Assembly (NCBI GenBank): GCA_023412475.1
Contig: JAEYNR010000088.1
Location: 1-35,749 of the forward strand
Length of the DNA: 35,749 nt
DNA from: Fibrobacterota bacterium
GTDB taxonomy: Bacteria > Fibrobacterota > Chitinivibrionia > Chitinivibrionales > Chitinispirillaceae
Direction: 5' to 3'
The notes beneath the pieces are model-generated. The model saw nothing but the letters and a program-made list of their open reading frames with translations, searched no databases and had not been told where the DNA came from. The position numbers and the translations under genes were made by a program. This document shows positions 1-7,911 of the stretch, in pieces. Position 1 is the stretch's first letter. Each line of letters starts with the position of its first letter.

Positions 1-2
1 GG

Positions 3-41
3 GATAGCGATGTAACAGATGGTTTTGGCTTGTTAACGTAA
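3..41 (+). CDS. 3' end of an upstream gene (partial, tentative)
   Basis: One frame is open from the window edge to a TAA at 39-41 and reads DSDVTDGFGLLT. A hairpin followed by a T run lies just downstream, as expected after a gene end. The fragment is too short to identify. It matters because it may be the preceding member of the NifH/ketosynthase cluster. Confidence 0.3.
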   Translation, partial: DSDVTDGFGLLT

Positions 42-77
42 TCAACTTTCAAACGAAAAACCTGTAGAAAAGTATTT

Positions 78-99
78 TTGGATCGTCAGATCCAATTTT
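78..99 (+). terminator. Short intrinsic terminator-like hairpin upstream of the nifH-like gene
   Basis: A perfect 7-bp inverted repeat (TTGGATC / GATCCAA) with a 4-nt loop is followed by TTTTA. It sits between the putative upstream stop at 41 and the nifH-like start at 158. It could end the preceding transcript, or act as an attenuator in the leader of the nifH-ketosynthase operon. Confidence 0.4.
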
Positions 100-157
100 A
101 TAAAAGAATCGTACGTTTTAGGTAATAATAATTATTAGTAAAATGACAGGTGTATTT

Positions 158-1030
158 ATGAAGCAAATTGCAATTTATGGAAAAGGTGGTATTGGCAAGT
201 CAACAACGACTTCCAATGTTGCTGCAAGTATGGGAATGTTGGGAAAAAAGGTATTGGTTATAGGCTGTGATCCAAAAGCAGATACGGTCAGATCATTGAC
301 AGGTAAAAATAGAGCTACAACAGTACTAAATGCTTATAGAGAATCACAACTAACAGGGAATAAATTCACAATTGATCAAATACTTTATAAGGGTTATGCT
401 GGTGTGGATTGTATTGAATCCGGTGGACCAGAACCAGGGGTCGGTTGTGCGGGAAGAGGGATAATAACTGCCATAGAAATTTTGAACAATTTGGGTCTTT
501 TTGAAAAAAACAATTATGATGTTGTATTATATGATGTTTTAGGAGATGTAGTTTGTGGAGGATTTGCTATGCCTATACGGATGGGATTGGCACAGCAAGT
601 TTATACTATTACTTCTGGTGAATTTATGTCGGTTTATGCTGCTAACAATATCTGCCGGGGAATTGTCAAATATTCAATCTCAGGAGGGGCTAAATATGCA
701 GGTTTAATATGCAATTCGCGAAATGTTGTAAATGAAGAGCTCTACCTGAATCATTTTTGTAACAAAATTAACGCACCTTATTTGCAATCAATACCAAGAG
801 ATCCTATTGTACAGGTTGCTGAAGGAAATGGGATGACTGTCATAGAATATGCTCCTAATTGCAATCAAGCAAAAGCGTATAAAAAACTTGCTCAGCTTAT
901 GCTTGTCAATGAAAACTATATTATTCCTAAACCAATGTCTGATGATGAACTGGATCTAATGTATCAGGAATTTGTATTAAATAAAAGCCCAATAATGGAA
1001 ACAAATTCTGAAACTTTGATGATTGGATAA
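158..1030 (+). CDS. NifH-family iron protein (nitrogenase reductase-like)
   Basis: This 290-residue protein matches the NifH/BchL/CfbC class of ATP-driven Fe proteins along its whole length. Visible motifs are the P-loop GKGGIGKST (residues 8-16), GCDPKAD (36-42), Cys97 in GCAGRG and Cys133 in DVVCGGFA. The two cysteines are the ligands that let a homodimer share one 4Fe-4S cluster. Arg100, the ADP-ribosylation site of classical NifH, is present. Such proteins pass low-potential electrons to a NifDK-like partner on ATP hydrolysis. No such partner is visible here. I prefer the ATG at 158 over the one at 143 because AGGTG lies 5 nt upstream and the family N-terminus begins there. The gene ends 5 nt before a ketosynthase gene, so the two are almost surely co-transcribed. 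Sequence resemblance to true NifH is high, but the context argues for a role outside nitrogen fixation. Confidence 0.93.
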   Translation: MKQIAIYGKGGIGKSTTTSNVAASMGMLGKKVLVIGCDPKADTVRSLTGKNRATTVLNAYRESQLTGNKFTIDQILYKGYAGVDCIESGGPEPGVGCAGRGIITAIEILNNLGLFEKNNYDVVLYDVLGDVVCGGFAMPIRMGLAQQVYTITSGEFMSVYAANNICRGIVKYSISGGAKYAGLICNSRNVVNEELYLNHFCNKINAPYLQSIPRDPIVQVAEGNGMTVIEYAPNCNQAKAYKKLAQLMLVNENYIIPKPMSDDELDLMYQEFVLNKSPIMETNSETLMIG

Positions 1031-1035
1031 ATATT

Positions 1036-2244
1036 ATGAGACGCGTTGTGATAACAGGACTTGGGGTTATCTCGCCCATCGGTAATAATAAGGATCAACA
1101 CTTTAAGAACTCTTTAGAAGGTGTAAATGGTATTGAGAATATCAAATCATTTGATGATACTCTATTTAATACGCATCGTGCAGGTGAATTAAAAAATTTG
1201 AACCCTGAAAATATTTTACCAAAAAATATTCTCAAAGAGGTTGCCCCTGCTTCTATATATGGAATGGTAACGGCCAAAATGGCGGTACAAGATTCAGGAC
1301 TCGAATTAAATCATGTTGATGTGAGACGATCTGGAGTTTGTGTTGGAACATGTTCGGGAGACCAGTGGCTTTTAGAAAACTATTATCTCGATGACCTGTA
1401 TCAGGCAAATATAAAAGAGGCCAGTCACAAAGTAAGGCAATATCCTAATATAATGTTAGCAAATAATATAGCAAGGCTTTTGGGATTTGCAGGTATTAAT
1501 ACAGTTATCCCGACAGCATGTGCTGCTGGTAATTATAGCATCGGATATGCATTTGACCTGATTCGAAACAAAAAAATTGATTTTATGATTGCGGGCGGAA
1601 TAGAACATTTTGCACGTGTTCCTATAGGAGGGTTTAATAGACTGTTAGCTACAGCTCCTGATAATGTACGTCCTTTTGATAAAAACCGTAAAGGACTTAT
1701 TCCTGGAGAAGGGGCCGCCTGTTTGTTACTTGAATCGCTTGATTCTGCAAAAAAAAGAGGGGCTAAAATTTATTGTGAAATTCTTGGTTATGGATTATCA
1801 TGCGCTGCTAATCATATGACATCACCAGACCCTGATTCATTTGGAAGGGCAATTTCTTGCGCAATGAGAAATTCAAGAATTAATGCTGATGAGGTTGATT
1901 ACATTTCAGCTCATGGAACTGCTACTCCAGCTAATGACAAGGCAGAAACAAGTGCGATAAAGCAAACTCTAGGTCAATTTGCTTATAAAGTTCCGGTTAG
2001 TTCAATAAAGTCAATGATAGGACATTCATTGGGTGCAGCAAGTGCCATCGAAGCTGCCACTTCTGCTATGATGTTGGAAAAAAATGTGATAGTTCCAACA
2101 ATTAATTATGAAACTCCGGATCCGGAATGTGATCTAGATTATGTACCAAATTTTGCCAGAGATGCTGATTTGAGTTTGATACTTTCAAATTCATTTGGTT
2201 TTGGCGGTAATGATACTTGTTTAGTATTGAAAAAGTTAAAATAA
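1036..2244 (+). CDS. Beta-ketoacyl synthase, FabF/KS-alpha type
   Basis: This 402-residue thiolase-fold condensing enzyme carries out decarboxylative Claisen condensation of an acyl chain with malonyl-ACP. The full catalytic set is present: Cys162 in TACAAG, His293 in SAHGTATP, and Lys325/His330 in KSMIGHSLGA. The usual ends are also there (VVITGLGVISPIG at the N-terminus, NSFGFGGND near the C-terminus). Length is typical of FabF and of KS-alpha of type II polyketide synthases. It begins 5 nt after the nifH-like stop. A second, catalytically dead homologue follows 54 nt downstream, so the pair resembles a KS-alpha/chain-length-factor heterodimer rather than housekeeping FabF. No ACP, ketoreductase or dehydratase gene is visible in the window; these could lie upstream of base 1. 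Confidence 0.95.
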   Translation: MRRVVITGLGVISPIGNNKDQHFKNSLEGVNGIENIKSFDDTLFNTHRAGELKNLNPENILPKNILKEVAPASIYGMVTAKMAVQDSGLELNHVDVRRSGVCVGTCSGDQWLLENYYLDDLYQANIKEASHKVRQYPNIMLANNIARLLGFAGINTVIPTACAAGNYSIGYAFDLIRNKKIDFMIAGGIEHFARVPIGGFNRLLATAPDNVRPFDKNRKGLIPGEGAACLLLESLDSAKKRGAKIYCEILGYGLSCAANHMTSPDPDSFGRAISCAMRNSRINADEVDYISAHGTATPANDKAETSAIKQTLGQFAYKVPVSSIKSMIGHSLGAASAIEAATSAMMLEKNVIVPTINYETPDPECDLDYVPNFARDADLSLILSNSFGFGGNDTCLVLKKLK

Positions 2245-2298
2245 ATAACCGATGCTATTGAAATTCCATAAAAAGGCTATAAAAGAGTGGGGTAATCA

Positions 2299-3495
2299 AT
2301 GGATAGCGAAATAGTAATAACTGGAATGGGAATAATTTCTTCTGAGGGAATTGGGAAATTCAATTTTTCTCAAGGTTTATATTCAAGCACTCGCAAATTG
2401 AGTCAGTTTAGAACTTCTGAGGGTGAAGAATTTTTATATGTAGGCATTGATGAATTCAACTTACAGCCATTTTTAGGAGAAACAAGAACCAGAGGATTAG
2501 ATCGTCCATCTATTTTGGGAATATGTGCTACTAAGCTTGCATTAGAAGATGCGGGTATTGATGGAGATCTATTAAGAAGGATGGGTTACATAGGAGGTAA
2601 TGCTTTTGGCAGTCTCAGTAGTATAACAGAGTTTACTAAAACTATTATCGCTAAAGGGCCAATGGCTACAAAGCCTCTTAGTTTCCAAAATGTAGTAATG
2701 AATTCACCTGCCAGTCGAGTTAATATACATTATGGATTAAATGCATTTTCTGCAACAATTACAAACGGATATACTTCGAGCGTAGATGCATTAGCCTATG
2801 GTGTAAACCGTTTAAAAAATGGTGACGAAGAATGTGTTTGTGTTGGGTGTGTAGAAGATGTAAATGAAGATATTTTAAAAGGATTTAAAGTAAGCGGATG
2901 TTTAGCAAAAGAAAGTTCTATAGTTGCACCATTTGATAAAAATAGTAACGGTGTCTATCTAGGTGAAGCGGCGGTCGTATTTATTTTAGAAAAAATTACA
3001 CATGCAATGTCACGAAATGCGAAAGTACTCGCTAAAGTTAATGGTTTCGGAATGTGCTTCGATACTCAGAGTTATAATGGATATGGAACTGAAAGTATGG
3101 AGTATGCGATGAGTGATGCTATTAAAAATTCTAAAACTACAAAAACTGATGTTGATTTGCTGGTTTTAAATGCCAATGGAAACCCGCGGTTAGATAAAAG
3201 AGAAGCAATGGCAATAAAAAATATTTTCGAAGACAAGTTGCCATCTATGTATTCAGTAAAAGGTGTATATGGCGATAGTTACGGTGCATCAGGAGCGGTA
3301 AGCATAGCTGCTGGAATTGTTTCAATGGATTACAATGCGGTGCCTCCCAATAAGTCCTTTTCATCCTGCTGGTTATCGGAAATGGATAAATCAGTTCCAA
3401 CAATATGTTTGGAAAAGAGTATAAATTCTATTTTAGTTAACAGTTTTGATCCTGCAGGGAACTGTTCATGTGTTGTAATATCTAGATTTAGTTAA
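2299..3495 (+). CDS. Ketosynthase-like protein without catalytic residues (chain-length-factor-like)
   Basis: This 398-residue protein keeps the condensing-enzyme fold (VITGMGIISSEG at the start, GEAAVVFILE mid-protein, a glycine/asparagine-rich end). Every catalytic position has changed: the active Cys is Gly157 (TNGYTS), the first His is Asn293 (NANGNP), and the second His is Asp326 (KGVYGDSYGA). That pattern fits KS-beta/chain length factors, which pair with an active KS-alpha and shape the product pocket. Classical CLFs often carry Gln at the Cys position, so this is a divergent version. A purine-rich GAGTGGGG ribosome site precedes the ATG. It is the last gene of the apparent operon. Confidence 0.88.
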   Translation: MDSEIVITGMGIISSEGIGKFNFSQGLYSSTRKLSQFRTSEGEEFLYVGIDEFNLQPFLGETRTRGLDRPSILGICATKLALEDAGIDGDLLRRMGYIGGNAFGSLSSITEFTKTIIAKGPMATKPLSFQNVVMNSPASRVNIHYGLNAFSATITNGYTSSVDALAYGVNRLKNGDEECVCVGCVEDVNEDILKGFKVSGCLAKESSIVAPFDKNSNGVYLGEAAVVFILEKITHAMSRNAKVLAKVNGFGMCFDTQSYNGYGTESMEYAMSDAIKNSKTTKTDVDLLVLNANGNPRLDKREAMAIKNIFEDKLPSMYSVKGVYGDSYGASGAVSIAAGIVSMDYNAVPPNKSFSSCWLSEMDKSVPTICLEKSINSILVNSFDPAGNCSCVVISRFS

Positions 3496-3540
3496 ATTAA
3501 GATTGAAAATATTATGATTATGTTATGAGAATCTTAGTCG

Positions 3541-3657
3541 ATTCTTACATCATTGCCGATGATGATATCTACATTGAAGGGTAAACCTTCATTTTTTTAA
3601 TCTCAACTTTCTCAAATACGTTGCCCGAGATTGAAAAGGGATACGTTGTGAAAGCGC
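3541..3657 (-). pseudogene. Remnant of a Vat/CatB-type acetyltransferase gene
   Basis: On the minus strand this stretch encodes AFTTYPFSI followed by GN and EKVE. After a frame change it encodes EGLPFN and IIIGNDVRI. The intact acetyltransferase at 34090-34734 reads AFTTYPFSIFGNGWEKV, then EDLPFKGD, then IIENDVWIG, in the same order. Only about 38 codons survive and they are frameshifted. The upstream part of the gene is replaced by the intergenic repeat that begins at about 3663. Confidence 0.75.
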
Positions 3658-3662
3658 TTATT

Positions 3663-3998
3663 TATTCGATATTCGATATTTCCTCTGTAACCTGCTGTCA
3701 GGGCTGTGGGCTACACGCATATATGACGATATTTGACTTATGTCACAAAGACCGCTGTCAGGTCCGTTGACTACACTCTTTGCTTGCCCGCGGTTATGCA
3801 TAATGTCGCCCCTGTGGGGGCTTGGGGAATGAGAATGTTGAATTATTGCATTTAGTGTCCATTATCTCCACAATACATTCGAGCGTCTCTGTCTCATTTA
3901 CTTCGAAATTCATTATTCGTTATTCGATATTCGATATTTCCTCTGTTGCCTGCTGTCAGGGTCCGTGGGCTACGCTCTTGCTTGCCCACGGTTATGCG
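3663..3998. repeat. Cluster of three related intergenic repeat units with hairpins
   Basis: A unit beginning TATTCGATATTCGATATTTC and running on through CTGTCAGGG to GTGGGCTAC occurs at 3663-3714 and again at 3920-3973. A related stretch with CTGTCAGG, GACTACACTC and CGGTTATGC lies at 3751-3798. The last unit contains a perfect 8-bp inverted repeat, CCGTGGGC at 3963-3970 and GCCCACGG at 3984-3991. Copies 2 and 3 end alike in a CGGTTATGC motif. Spacing is irregular and the units are diverged, so this is not a CRISPR array. The rest of 3496-4165 shows no gene apart from the acetyltransferase remnant. Confidence 0.7.
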
Positions 3999-4165
3999 AA
4001 TGTAATTTAAATCAGGTATTCTTTTCGAATTGTACATGTAAGACTCTCTCTCTGTTTCTAATTTGCTATTTCTTTCAATATGCCATTTTTATTTTCAATG
4101 GTGAGTTTTGCTCTATTATCGGCCAGTAAGCCGACTAATGAATCGTTACATTGTGCTGAAGCTGC

Positions 4166-5134
4166 TTAGTATTGGGGGCGGCACCCTTGGCAAATCACTG
4201 GCGGCAGTGGTGGATCTTTCGGTTCTACTCCAAATTCCTTTTTTGCCCATTTTATAACTGCTGTGAAATAAAGCGATACTGTTTCTCTATTATTAATTTT
4301 ATCAGGAGAATTCATTATTGAGTATAAACTGTCACTCAATAATGGTTCGTCGGGAAAATATCTGCTTAAACCCTTTATAATTGGAATTCGTAATGTAAAA
4401 GATGTACACGGATAAGAAGCACTTCCTGCCAATTCAAATGTCGGGTCATTAAAATGTAATATCAAGGCATTTAAACATCGTCTGTTTCCCCTTAAGATTA
4501 AATCGTTAATAGCCCAATTTTTTTCATTAAAGTACTTACCAGTATCCAGCATAGCTATTTTTTTATTTTCAAATGCGGTGTCAATCATATATTCTTTGAG
4601 GGCTTTTGTAAATAAAGAAGTATCGCTTTTATAACTGGCATTTTTAAGGCTGTCTGTAGCTAATGCTAAAAGACGTACTTTCCTTTCTGAACTTATTTTT
4701 GAAGCTCGGGTAAATGCTTGTTTTATACTACTATTATATTTTCTCAGTTGGTTGATATCTGACAAATATATTAAATAATCATAAGCCGGTATTGCGACTC
4801 CATCTTTGGCTGATTCTAAGGCTTTTATTAATATTTTAAAATTAATAGAATCCCTGAGTAATTCACTGGATGAGTTCGTGTAGATGATAGCCCTTTTATT
4901 GAAGAGATAGATCTTGGTGATTTTTTCTTTTTCAGCGATATTTAAGTTCTTTCGCTGTAATAAATTAATTAAAGTATCCCTTTTGGGTCCAAAATCACAC
5001 ATACGTGTTGAACAAGAAAGAAGTTTGCTGATAATGATCTCCTTGTTATTAATTATGATATCTTCAAGGTCACTATTTGCCTGGATTCTTTGAGTTCCAA
5101 GTAAGAAAAGAATTACAAAAAACAATCGGTTCAT
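4166..5134 (-). CDS. Hypothetical secreted protein
   Basis: Function is not recognised. The chosen ATG (5134) gives a signal peptide, MNRLFFVILFLLGTQRIQA, and has an AGG-containing site about 7 nt upstream. An in-frame ATG at 5182 would put a charged 16-residue extension before it and lacks a ribosome site. The mature part is about 300 residues and rich in short helical stretches. Two cysteine pairs stand out: CSTRMC near the N-terminus and ICQGC next to the proline-rich C-terminal end (PPLPP). HEAT-like helical repeats are possible but unproven. It follows another exported protein on the same strand (5336-5953) and may be in its transcript. Confidence 0.65.
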   Translation of the reverse strand: MNRLFFVILFLLGTQRIQANSDLEDIIINNKEIIISKLLSCSTRMCDFGPKRDTLINLLQRKNLNIAEKEKITKIYLFNKRAIIYTNSSSELLRDSINFKILIKALESAKDGVAIPAYDYLIYLSDINQLRKYNSSIKQAFTRASKISSERKVRLLALATDSLKNASYKSDTSLFTKALKEYMIDTAFENKKIAMLDTGKYFNEKNWAINDLILRGNRRCLNALILHFNDPTFELAGSASYPCTSFTLRIPIIKGLSRYFPDEPLLSDSLYSIMNSPDKINNRETVSLYFTAVIKWAKKEFGVEPKDPPLPPVICQGCRPQY

Positions 5135-5151
5135 TTTTAGCCTGATTTCTT

Positions 5152-5286
5152 TTAGAATGTTGCGTTTTGGATCTGACTCCATTGATTTTGAGGAGGATCA
5201 ATTGGGTCATGATTATTTAATTTACGGTATCTAAACGCTTCCCCTTTACTATCAGTATTAAAATATATTGTCATCGTCTGCAACAT
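5152..5286 (-). CDS. Small ORF or coding remnant between two exported-protein genes
   Basis: A frame open from about 5343 down to a TAA at 5152-5154 has protein-like composition. It includes SYKEDSFNGKWHMLQ, then TMTIYFNTDSKGEAFRYRK, and ends NQWSQIQNATF. The first ATG (5286) would give 44 residues with only a weak ribosome site. It overlaps the alternative longer start of the next gene. It could be a short gene, or the 3' piece of a gene whose 5' part was lost. Function is unknown. Confidence 0.35.
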   Translation of the reverse strand: MLQTMTIYFNTDSKGEAFRYRKLNNHDPIDPPQNQWSQIQNATF

Positions 5287-5335
5287 GTGCCATTTTCCAT
5301 TGAAGGAATCTTCTTTGTATGATGATTTATCAGGT

Positions 5336-5953
5336 TTACCATCCTCTCCCTATAAGCCAGACCAATCCTATATCAAACTGAAAAGATCTGATTTTTTTTT
5401 CCTTTTCCATTATGTAATCACTATAGGCCTTTTCAAATGTTTCTTTTCTCTTTCCGAAATTTAAAAATGTATTGAAAACTGGCCGGAAATGTTTAAAACC
5501 GGCCATAATTTTCATCCCGATTGCAGCGTGATATATATCTTCAACAGTATAGCCATAAAGCGATTCCATGCTGTTTTCACCTGTTTTTCTATCCAAACCA
5601 TATTTAGAAGAATAATTTCCTAACTTTGCTCCAAAACAGAATAAACCATTGATATCGGGAACTTTTATCGCATAATAGGCATTTACCCAGAAACGAGGAC
5701 CGCCTTCACAAAAAAACGTCGCAGTTATCGCTTTGTCATCAAGATCGCTTCCGCCCTCAAAAAATCCTAAAGTACCACCGGCCAAAAACCTTTCCAGAAA
5801 AAAGTAATTGACAGAAATATTAAATTCCCGGATAACGATTTTATATTTATCCAATAATTTGGGAGAGTAACAGCTCTCAAAAGCAGTTTCAACTAGAACC
5901 CCCTTTGCAGAACACATTGCGGCAAGAAACAAAATTATCAGAGCTTTTTTCAT
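5336..5953 (-). CDS. Hypothetical exported protein, probable small outer-membrane barrel
   Basis: The 205-residue product starts with a clear signal peptide (MKKALIILFLAAMCSAKG). It continues with alternating aromatic/glycine stretches such as FFLERFLAGGTLGFFEGG and FCFGAKLGNYSSKYG. It ends in an aromatic residue (WLIGRGW), as many outer-membrane barrels do. The family is not recognised. The initiation region has a GAGG-containing site upstream (AATGAGGTGAAAAA). It lies upstream of, and on the same strand as, the 4166-5134 exported protein. Confidence 0.7.
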   Translation of the reverse strand: MKKALIILFLAAMCSAKGVLVETAFESCYSPKLLDKYKIVIREFNISVNYFFLERFLAGGTLGFFEGGSDLDDKAITATFFCEGGPRFWVNAYYAIKVPDINGLFCFGAKLGNYSSKYGLDRKTGENSMESLYGYTVEDIYHAAIGMKIMAGFKHFRPVFNTFLNFGKRKETFEKAYSDYIMEKEKKIRSFQFDIGLVWLIGRGW

Positions 5954-6060
5954 TTTTTCACCTCATTTTCTTTTTTATTATTCTTCATATTTCTCCAGTA
6001 GTGTCCGGTAAATTTGACTATTGATATTACAGCCGTTATAAATCAAGCCAGAATAAGAGT

Positions 6061-6147
6061 AACCACGAAAAGTTCGAAAAACACGAAAATGCCAGAAAAA
6101 AGAACCTTTCCGGTTCTTTTTTCGTGCTTTTCGTGTATTTCGTGGTT
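6061..6147. repeat. Long intergenic inverted repeat (AACCACGAAA type)
   Basis: The outer arms are AACCACGAAA (6061-6070) and TTTCGTGGTT (6138-6147). ACACGAAAA and TTTTCGTG match inside them. A central perfect hairpin has AAAAAAGAACC at 6096-6106 and GGTTCTTTTTT at 6112-6122. It lies between an exported-protein gene and the accessory zone. Repeats of this kind are scattered between genes in many environmental bacteria. The T run after the central stem could also terminate transcription. Confidence 0.75.
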
Positions 6148-6199
6148 AAATATCCTGGAACTGAGCAACTGGGTCAGGCTACAAAAGATTTTTTTATAA

Positions 6200-6513
6200 A
6201 TGCTCATATTTTAATAAAAATTTCATTTCCATGTTATTATATTGAAATTTGATATTAAACTTTATGCTTCCGTCAAATTCTCCGGACAATACTGATATTT
6301 CTCAATAATTAATTTGAATCTTTTCCAATAATTTATCAGAATTTTTTACCATGAATGGAAATCTTAAAATCCCAGGGATGATCTTTTTTTTCCTCCATTA
6401 ATTTTCTTATTTTTTCTGATATTTCCGAAATATTTTTTTAAAATATTGATTTCTTACTTTCCCAATTTTTCATATTTTTTAATCCGATTTCTTTTTTCCA
6501 CTCCGCAAAGGAA
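6200..6513. other. AT-rich spacer with no gene
   Basis: This stretch is strongly T-rich with many stops in all frames. No protein-like frame, RNA gene or clear repeat was seen. Confidence 0.6.
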
Positions 6514-6548
6514 GTGCTCTCTATTTTCCGTGAGGTCTTATTTCCCTT
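6514..6548. repeat. Left copy of a ~35-bp direct repeat bracketing the Fic/intron segment
   Basis: The unit reads GTGCTC, CTATTTTCCG, then GTCTTATTTCC. It recurs, diverged, at 8595-8626, and its GCGGCGATCTCATTCC part recurs at about 7873-7890. The two outer copies are in the same orientation, with about 2.1 kb between them. Confidence 0.5.
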
Positions 6549-6593
6549 GTCCGTGTGCGTCTTTTTTCCTTTCCGCCAAAGGGAAATATGGCG

Positions 6594-6625
6594 CATAACG
6601 GCCTTCGGCCGACGTATGCTGTTTG
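6594..6625. repeat. GC-rich hairpin, attC-like
   Basis: GCATAAC, then GGCC, a TTC loop, GGCC, then CGTATGC form a stem with a small bulge. Compared with the T-rich surroundings it is sharply GC-rich. An outer stem with unpaired bases and a GGCC-TTC-GGCC centre recalls folded integron attC sites, but the consensus R boxes are not convincing. Confidence 0.4.
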
Positions 6626-6776
6626 CAACTACAATCCCATTCGAAAGAAGCTTTTCAAATGGTATTCCCGGCCTGTTGTTTGTCTTTTTGGGGCCCCTCT
6701 TAACTTCTTTTCCCTCGCCGCGCTCTTCATACTGTTATCATTCTCAAATACTATATTACCCTTTTTATTACCCTTA

Positions 6777-7829
6777 TTAAAGGGTATTACCCTTTTTATA
6801 CCATTTTGCTCCAATTCCTCTGCCGGAAGCTTTAATTTTATCATCACTTCTTAAATCTTTAAGAATTTTTCGAATCATATCATGACTCACGTCAGGACAT
6901 TTGCCTTGTAATTGAGATAATGTGAATCCATCCGGTAACCTGCGTATCTGATCAATAACCAATTCTGTTTTGCCGCCTTTAGGTATTTCCATTTGCTCAA
7001 CACGAGACGCAAATTCCTCATAAGCTTTCTTCAAAATATAAAGAAGAAAATTGATATAGGCCAGGGGTCGTGCTTTGCCTCGTGCCATTTCTGAGAAGAA
7101 ATATGCAGAGTTTCATAGTAGCGTTCCTTGTACTCTTCTATTAGTCTTTCAAGGCTGATGAACCTTCCTACTTCATATTCGCCATGATACAATTGAAGTA
7201 ATAACAGTAAGCGGGATACACGACCGTTCCCGTCTCGAAATGGATGTATACATAAGAAATCAAGATTGCATGCGGCAATGACGAGCAAATCGTTAATTTC
7301 ATGCTGTTTTTTGATTTCAGAATAGATTGATACCATATCATTCATCATTGCAGGTGTTTGTTTTGCTGTTACTGTTTTAAACCTGATCAGCGTTTCTCCT
7401 GCAGGTAGTCTCTCAATGATATCACTGTCTTTCTCTTTGTATTTCCCTGAATCCCATGATATTCCACGGCTAATTTTATGCATTCTTTTTATAGTTTTCT
7501 CATCAGTTTTCAGTTCCTTGCTTTTTTCATGTATAAGCTCTAGTGCATCACGATAGCCTTGTACTTCTTCCTCATCTCTGTTTCTGAGTAACGGTCGGCC
7601 AAAAACAACAGTTCCAATTCGCTTCCGGTCAATTTCAACTCCTTCGATTCGATTTGAAGCGACAGCGCTTTCAATAAGAGCATGTTCTCGTAATACTTCT
7701 TAATTTTTGTGGAGATTGTTGAATGAACAAATCCTGTTTTCCTTTGTATTCCGCAATATCAGCAAGATACCATGCTGTTTGCGATGGAACGTATTTCAGG
7801 TTCTCCGAAAACATCTTTAATGTGTGCAT
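6777..7829 (-). pseudogene. Fic-family AMP transferase gene broken by two frameshifts
   Basis: Joining three frames gives a near full-length Fic protein. Segment 1 (from ATG 7829) reads MFSENLKYVPSQTAWYLADI. Segment 2 (about 7700-7062) holds the N-terminal helix ESAVASNRIEGVEID, FGRPLLRNRDEEEVQGYR, the catalytic HPFRDGNGRVSRLL and WHEAKHDPWP. Segment 3 (about 7060-6777) holds YINFLLYILKKAYEEF and a C-terminal winged-helix-like part. SNRIEG fits the class II inhibitory motif. Fic enzymes transfer AMP to protein hydroxyls. The frame breaks lie near 7700 (between SPQKL and EVLREHA) and near 7060 (between HDPWP and YINF). An in-frame stop follows the first break. The catalytic motif itself is intact, so decay is recent, or there are sequence errors at both sites. 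Confidence 0.88.
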
Positions 7830-7911
7830 TAATTTATCCTCAATATTTTTTCTCTCTTCTTTTAACTTCTCCGCGCGGCGATCTCATTCCGGGGCGCCCA
7901 AATTTTAAAAG

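Noticed and set aside
158..1030. True nitrogenase reductase and nitrogen fixation
   Set aside because: The protein is very NifH-like, but no NifD/K or cofactor genes are visible and the next genes are ketosynthases. Nitrogen fixation cannot be claimed from this window.
3663..3998. CRISPR array
   Set aside because: Repeat units differ in length and sequence, spacing is irregular, only three copies exist and no cas gene is near.
6514..6854. Overlapping T-rich plus-strand ORFs
   Set aside because: Phe/Leu/Ser-rich products from T-rich DNA, opposite the end of the Fic gene and the repeat; not protein-like.
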